This document shows, one piece after another, positions 7,209 to 10,515 of a stretch of 10,515 nt of DNA. Location: NCBI GenBank assembly GCA_026994095.1, contig JALWRU010000505.1:1-10515 (forward strand), read 5' to 3'. This DNA comes from Nitrospira sp. (GTDB lineage: Bacteria > Nitrospirota > JACRHL01). The notes below the pieces were generated by a model. That model searched no databases. It was not told where the DNA came from and was given only the letters and a program-made list of their open reading frames with translations. Within the stretch, counting starts at the first letter, position 1. The number at the start of each line of letters is the position of its first letter. Position numbers and translations under genes: made by a program.

Positions 7209-7948
7209 CGCCCGCTATCCACCACATCTGTGACCCAATCCGCATGGCGCTCCCGCTCCAGAATAATGGAGCGCACCCGCATCAGGGTCGTAACAAAACT
7301 GTAGGCCCAGAAGGCAAAGGTCATGACCAGCATGGCCAACAACATACTGGCAGCCATCTCGGAGCCTTTGCTCATGCTGACGCTGGCCCCCTGGTGGAGG
7401 GTGTTCCACCACTTTACTGAATAGTAAATGATCGGCACGTTGACCGCACCAATCAATGCCAGCAGACCACTGGCCCGATCGGCCCGGTGAGGTTCGTCAA
7501 TGGCCGACCGGAGGGCCATTACCCCCACGTATAAAAACAGTAAAATCAGTTCCGAGGTGAGACGTGCATCCCACACCCAGTAAGCCCCCCACATGGGCCG
7601 ACCCCAAAAGGCCCCGGTCCACAAGGCGATAAAGGTAAACATGGCCCCGGTGGGCGCAATGGCCGCCGCCATCATGGACGACAGCCGGGTCTTCACCACC
7701 AGCCCCAAACCCGCATAAAAGGCCATACACAGGTACAACCACATGGACATCCAGGCCGCAGGCACATGGATGTAGATGATGCGGTAGGCCTCCCCCTGAC
7801 GGTAATCCGCAGGGGTGGTAAAAAACGACATGTACAGCCCCACCACCATCAAGGCAATGGTCGGCACCAGAAACCAGGGAATCAGCTTCCCGGCCAGCGG
7901 GTAAAACGCCTTCGGTGAGGCAAATCGTTTCCAGTTTTCGTCAGCCAT
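7205..7948 (-). CDS. ccmC: CcmC, heme-handling membrane protein
   Basis: CcmC attaches heme to CcmE on the periplasmic side. The 247-residue protein has six hydrophobic segments and the tryptophan-rich WWD region WGRPMWGAYWVWDARLTSEL (115-134). The two periplasmic heme-ligand histidines are present: H61 in IYIHVPAAW and H185 in WWNTLHQG, matching H60 and H184 of E. coli CcmC. The ATG at 7948 follows the ccmB stop by 27 bases, the longest gap inside the operon. Its ribosome site is weak (GGA about six bases upstream). Its stop overlaps the ccmD start. Confidence 0.97.
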   Translation of the reverse strand: MADENWKRFASPKAFYPLAGKLIPWFLVPTIALMVVGLYMSFFTTPADYRQGEAYRIIYIHVPAAWMSMWLYLCMAFYAGLGLVVKTRLSSMMAAAIAPTGAMFTFIALWTGAFWGRPMWGAYWVWDARLTSELILLFLYVGVMALRSAIDEPHRADRASGLLALIGAVNVPIIYYSVKWWNTLHQGASVSMSKGSEMAASMLLAMLVMTFAFWAYSFVTTLMRVRSIILERERHADWVTDVVDSGR

Positions 7949-7975
7949 GTTGTCCGGTCGTTTTGCCTGTTCTAC

Positions 7976-8641
7976 TTAGTCTAGTGAGATGCGCAGGGCG
8001 GCTGCCGTGCCCCAGGGCACAAACCCCGCAGCCACGATCAAGATCGCCCCTAACAGTGACAGATGCGCATCAGCACCCTGCCCATTGGTGGCTGCATCCA
8101 CCGCTCCCGCCCCAAAGATCAATACCGGAATGTACAACGGAAGTACCAACAGTGCCACTAATACACTGCTGCCACGTACCCCCAAAGTGAGCGCCGCACC
8201 CAACGAACCGATCAGGCTCAAGGCGGGCGTTCCCAATAACAGCGACACCATCAGCAGTTTGATGTCCTCTCCGGCCAGCCCCATCTGCAGCCCCAAAATG
8301 GGGGCTACCAGTACCAGCGGCACTCCGTATCCCAACCAATGTGCAAATATCTTGCCCAAAACGGTGACCGGCAAAGAAACCGGTGCGATCAACATCTGCT
8401 CAAGGGTGCCGTCGGCGTGATCGTCGGCAAACATCCGCCCCAGCGACAGCATGGTAGCGAGCAGCGCGGCCACCCACACCACACCGGGCGCAATGGTACG
8501 CAAGGTCTCCGGCTCCGGCCCGATCCCCAACGGAAACAGGCTCACCACAATGACAAAAAAGAACAGTGGCGTGAGCAGGTCTGTACGACGTCGGGACGAC
8601 AGCAGCAAGTCCCGCTTGACGATCTGGAGGAACCCGCTCAC
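7976..8641 (-). CDS. ccmB: CcmB, permease-like subunit of the CcmABCD complex
   Basis: CcmB is the membrane partner of the ATPase CcmA; ATP hydrolysis by the complex releases heme-loaded CcmE. The 221-residue product has six predicted membrane helices (about 21-41, 49-69, 98-119, 126-150, 158-180, 194-216). Its N-terminus KRDLLLSSRRRTDLLTPLFF and the cytoplasmic stretch FADDHADGTLEQMLIAP (71-87) are characteristic of the family. Translation starts at GTG (8641), overlapping the ccmA stop (GTGA), with a strong GGGGGAG about six bases upstream. Confidence 0.95.
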   Translation of the reverse strand: MSGFLQIVKRDLLLSSRRRTDLLTPLFFFVIVVSLFPLGIGPEPETLRTIAPGVVWVAALLATMLSLGRMFADDHADGTLEQMLIAPVSLPVTVLGKIFAHWLGYGVPLVLVAPILGLQMGLAGEDIKLLMVSLLLGTPALSLIGSLGAALTLGVRGSSVLVALLVLPLYIPVLIFGAGAVDAATNGQGADAHLSLLGAILIVAAGFVPWGTAAALRISLD

Positions 8642-9270
8642 CGGGTCTCCCCCATCTGCAAACGCGACACCGACACCCCCACCAGCGGCACCTCCTGATG
8701 GGTGGTCAGGACCGTCAGCCCGCCCCGCTCCAGATGCCCTCGAATGGTCTCTTGCAGGGTCTCTACAGCGGCCACATCCAGCGCCACAAACGGTTCATCA
8801 AGCACCCACAATTTGGCGTCAGTCAACAGTAATCGCGCCAGCGCCACCCGCCGTCGTTGCCCCTGGGACAAGGCCCGCACGGGTAGCTCGGCATAGCGAC
8901 CGAGACCGATCTTGTCCAGCGCTCCGGTCAACTGCTGGTCATCGACAGCCAGACCGTCCAGCGCCAGACTGACGGCCAGATTCTCGCGCCCGGTCAGGTC
9001 TTCCTTGATGGCATTGTGGTGGCCCACATAGGCCACCTGTCGAAAGTACTCCTCTCCCAGTGTGCGAATCGGCTCGCCACACCAACGGACCTGACCATCT
9101 TCCGGGCGTACCAGCCCCACCAGCATCCGTAACAGTGTGGTCTTGCCACTACCGTTAGGACCTGCCACATATAACAGTGCGCCCTCCTCCACCGTCAGGG
9201 AGACATCGCCAAACAGGCGTCGGTCGCCGCGCACACAGGCCAGTTGAGCGGCTTCGAGGGATGGGTTCAA
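8638..9270 (-). CDS. ccmA: CcmA, ABC-type ATPase of cytochrome c maturation
   Basis: CcmA is the cytoplasmic ATP-binding subunit that powers release of holo-CcmE from the CcmABCD complex. The 210-residue protein has Walker A GPNGSGKTT (37-45), the ABC signature LSQGQ (134-138), Walker B LWVLDEP (154-160) and the switch histidine H191 in LTTHQ. The N-terminal LEAAQLACVRGDRRLF is typical of CcmA. The start is taken as TTG at 9270: the frame is open to a stop at 9310-9312 but has no ATG or GTG before the conserved part. No clear Shine-Dalgarno precedes the TTG. A five-codon reading frame (ATG at 9284) has a stop codon overlapping the TTG, so coupled initiation is possible. It is the first gene of the operon, about 90 bases after the predicted transcription start. 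Confidence 0.95.
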   Translation of the reverse strand: MNPSLEAAQLACVRGDRRLFGDVSLTVEEGALLYVAGPNGSGKTTLLRMLVGLVRPEDGQVRWCGEPIRTLGEEYFRQVAYVGHHNAIKEDLTGRENLAVSLALDGLAVDDQQLTGALDKIGLGRYAELPVRALSQGQRRRVALARLLLTDAKLWVLDEPFVALDVAAVETLQETIRGHLERGGLTVLTTHQEVPLVGVSVSRLQMGETR

Positions 9271-9300
9271 AGTGAGTCGTTCATTTGATGAGGGGGGTTC

Positions 9301-9339
9301 TGGCGGCCATCATACCGCCAGCAAATAGTCGCTTGCTGG
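9301..9339 (-). promoter_or_regulatory. Leader with two competing hairpins before ccmA
   Basis: On the minus-strand transcript CCAGCAA (9339-9333) can pair with TTGCTGG (9324-9318), a 7-bp stem with an 8-base loop. TGGCGG (9320-9315) can pair with CCGCCA (9306-9301), a 6-bp stem with an 8-base loop. The two share bases 9318-9320 and cannot both form fully. The second is followed by a C-run rather than U, so transcriptional attenuation is not supported; an effect on access to the ccmA start or on RNA stability is possible. No known riboswitch pattern was recognised. Confidence 0.35.
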
Positions 9340-9368
9340 TGACCGGCAGGCGATCGTAACGCCAGAAA

Positions 9369-9397
9369 AGTATAAAAGAACCGGCCTTTGGATTCAA
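9369..9397 (-). promoter_or_regulatory. Predicted sigma70-type promoter of the ccm operon
   Basis: On the minus strand TTGAAT (9397-9392) and TATACT (9374-9369) are separated by exactly 17 bases. They match the consensus TTGACA and TATAAT at 4 and 5 of 6 positions. The -10 region sits in a short AT-rich patch (CTTTTATACTTTTC) inside otherwise GC-rich sequence. The start of transcription would be near 9362, giving a leader of about 90 bases before ccmA. No second equally good promoter was noticed within the operon. Confidence 0.7.
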
Positions 9398-9478
9398 TCG
9401 TATCGGTCGCAGAAGAGTGCCGATCAAGCCTGTTCAACCCGCCCACCTGTCAGCTCTGCTCAGGCCACAAGGGCCTCC

Positions 9479-10515
9479 TCATTTGATGGCGGATGCGGCG
9501 GTGCCCAGCAGGTATTTGAGGTCGTCGTCCTCAAAGGTCAGCCCGCCCCCCACAAACGGGGTATCAAAGTCCCGGTTAAACAGATTGTCCATGCCCGCCT
9601 GCACAAAGAAATAATCCCCCACCCGATAACGGGCGGACAGCTTCAGGTGGGGCGAGTCGTGACCGGCGCGGGCGCTGTTAAAGTCCCACAGGTCCGCCAA
9701 CAGCGTAATCTGATCGTTCAGGTGATAGTCCACCCCACCCCCGGCAGTGCTTTCCATCAGCCCGCCGCGCACACCAAACTTGCCAAAGCGGCGGTCAAAC
9801 AGGGCCGACACCAACAGTTTGCGGTCGGAAACAAAGCGGGTCGCGCTGGTGGTGCCCCCCCCGGTGACCGTGGTCGTGGTGGTCTGTTTGACCCGTCCCA
9901 GCGGATCATCCGCCACCTCAATCACGTAGGAATGGCCCTCACGGGGGGTTAAACGCACCTGAAAATAGCCCTTGTTGTCGCTGGTGGCAGTTTGATACTC
10001 GGTGCGGAACTGCACATGGGTCTTTAAGGTGGTGATGCGCGCACCGATCTGACTGACACTCTCCAGCGCGTTGTTAAACGACTCGATGGTGCTGTCGTCG
10101 GTCAGCAAACGGCCAATACTGCCCTGCCCCTCCGCCAACCGGGTCGTGATGCCCTGTACCCCTTCGGCTGCGTCGTTGAGCCGGTTATACAAGGTCGGGT
10201 CTTTAATCAGGCGGCCCACAGTGCCGTCGCTGTCGTTGACCTGATTCACAAAGGTGCGCAGGTCGGCTACTACCAGTTGCAACTCGTCGTACATGGCCGG
10301 ATCGTTGACCAGTTTGCCCAAAGTGCCGGTGCCCTGATCCACTCGCGCAACGATCTCGTCCAGCCGTTGCAAAATATCCGGTCCACGCCGGTTCAGGGTC
10401 TCGGTAAAGTCGTGAATGTTGGCCAGAATCTCCTTGAGCTGAGAACGGCCCGGATCACCGGCTACCAGTTCTCGCACCGAGGTGGCCACCTCGCGAATAT
10501 CCACCGCAATACGAT
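9479..10515 (-). CDS. MCE/MlaD-family protein, C-terminal part, with barrel-like C-terminal domain (partial)
   Basis: The gene is cut by the right window edge: the frame stays open to 10515 (RIAVDIREV...), so the N-terminal membrane anchor and the MCE domain proper are not visible. Numbering from V at 10504, residues about 1-160 are helical and contain three copies of a GT-(L/V/I)-G-(K/R)-L motif with a following Asp, at G60, G94 and G128, exactly 34 residues apart. Such motifs are common in the helical tail of MCE lipid-transport proteins. Residues about 163-330 are rich in alternating beta strands with Gly and aromatic residues and a Thr/Gly-rich loop (about 208-221), ending DDDLKYLLG plus a short tail. 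This resembles MCE proteins with a C-terminal outer-membrane-like domain. Role by family: lipid movement between inner and outer membrane. Partner permease and ATPase genes, if present, lie outside the window. It is not obviously tied to cytochrome maturation. Confidence 0.8.
   Translation of the reverse strand, partial: RIAVDIREVATSVRELVAGDPGRSQLKEILANIHDFTETLNRRGPDILQRLDEIVARVDQGTGTLGKLVNDPAMYDELQLVVADLRTFVNQVNDSDGTVGRLIKDPTLYNRLNDAAEGVQGITTRLAEGQGSIGRLLTDDSTIESFNNALESVSQIGARITTLKTHVQFRTEYQTATSDNKGYFQVRLTPREGHSYVIEVADDPLGRVKQTTTTTVTGGGTTSATRFVSDRKLLVSALFDRRFGKFGVRGGLMESTAGGGVDYHLNDQITLLADLWDFNSARAGHDSPHLKLSARYRVGDYFFVQAGMDNLFNRDFDTPFVGGGLTFEDDDLKYLLGTAASAIK
10085..10339 (-). repeat. Three 34-residue repeats in the MCE helical tail
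   Basis: GTLGKLVNDP (G60), GTVGRLIKDP (G94) and GSIGRLLTDD (G128), numbered from V at 10504, recur with a constant 34-codon (102-base) period. Each is followed by a polar helix-like stretch (MYDELQLVVADLRTF, LYNRLNDAAEG, ESFNNALESV). The DNA copies are diverged, so the repeat is seen at protein level only. Confidence 0.75.

Larger units (their letters stand above)
9271..9478. other. Intergenic region between the MCE gene and ccmA
   Basis: These 208 bases hold no gene of useful length. They contain the end region of the MCE transcript, the ccm promoter and the ccmA leader. A short inverted repeat, AGGCC-acaag-GGCCT (9462-9476), lies directly after the MCE stop, without a following T-run on the minus strand. 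ATCGG (9402-9406) and CCGAT (9420-9424) form a spaced inverted repeat just upstream of the -35 box and could be a regulator half-site pair; this is weak. Confidence 0.6.

Noticed and set aside
9462..9476. Inverted repeat AGGCC-acaag-GGCCT as terminator of the MCE gene
   Set aside because: The stem is only 5 bp and no U-run follows on the minus strand, so it does not qualify as an intrinsic terminator.
1..10515. CRISPR arrays, tRNA or rRNA genes, insertion sequences, phage attachment sites
   Set aside because: No spaced short repeats, cloverleaf-like sequence, transposase frame or flanking target duplication was seen; the region is a compact housekeeping operon.

Overview
The window carries a complete System I cytochrome c maturation (ccm) operon, read on the minus strand from about position 9362 leftwards to 154. 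The gene order is ccmA-ccmB-ccmC-ccmD-ccmE-ccmF-ccmG-ccmH-ccmI, followed by a gene for a TlpA-like thioredoxin lipoprotein and by ccdA. The gene set, the family signatures and the GC-rich sequence point to a respiring Gram-negative bacterium of the Pseudomonadota, probably gammaproteobacterial or a nearby lineage. The sequence alone does not support a genus.

Layout from right to left. Positions 10515-9479 (minus) hold the 3' part of an MCE/MlaD-family gene whose start lies beyond the window. It encodes a helical region with an exact 34-residue repeat, followed by a beta-rich domain that looks like an outer-membrane barrel. Positions 9478-9271 are intergenic and contain a good sigma70-type promoter (TTGAAT-17-TATACT) and a roughly 90-nt leader with two mutually exclusive hairpins. 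Eleven genes follow with almost no space between them: 4-base ATGA or GTGA overlaps at A/B, C/D, D/E, F/G and H/I, and gaps of 1-27 bases elsewhere. They are almost certainly one transcript. ccmD (54 codons, 7044-7208) is easily missed because of its size. Positions 1-153, downstream of ccdA, are non-coding and contain several GC-rich stem-loops.

How the genes work together, from established knowledge of System I: CcmC, with CcmD, loads heme onto CcmE. The CcmA/CcmB ATPase complex releases holo-CcmE. CcmF, CcmH and CcmI form the heme ligation complex, in which CcmI holds the apocytochrome. CcmG and CcmH keep the CXXCH cysteines reduced. CcdA passes electrons from cytoplasmic thioredoxin across the membrane to CcmG and, by inference, to the second thioredoxin encoded next to it.

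All catalytic residues that could be checked by eye are present, so the pathway looks intact. No undescribed system stands out. The most unusual features are a 690-residue CcmI whose C-terminal beta domain is present three times, the MCE protein with its barrel-like C-terminus, and the structured leader before a TTG-initiated ccmA.
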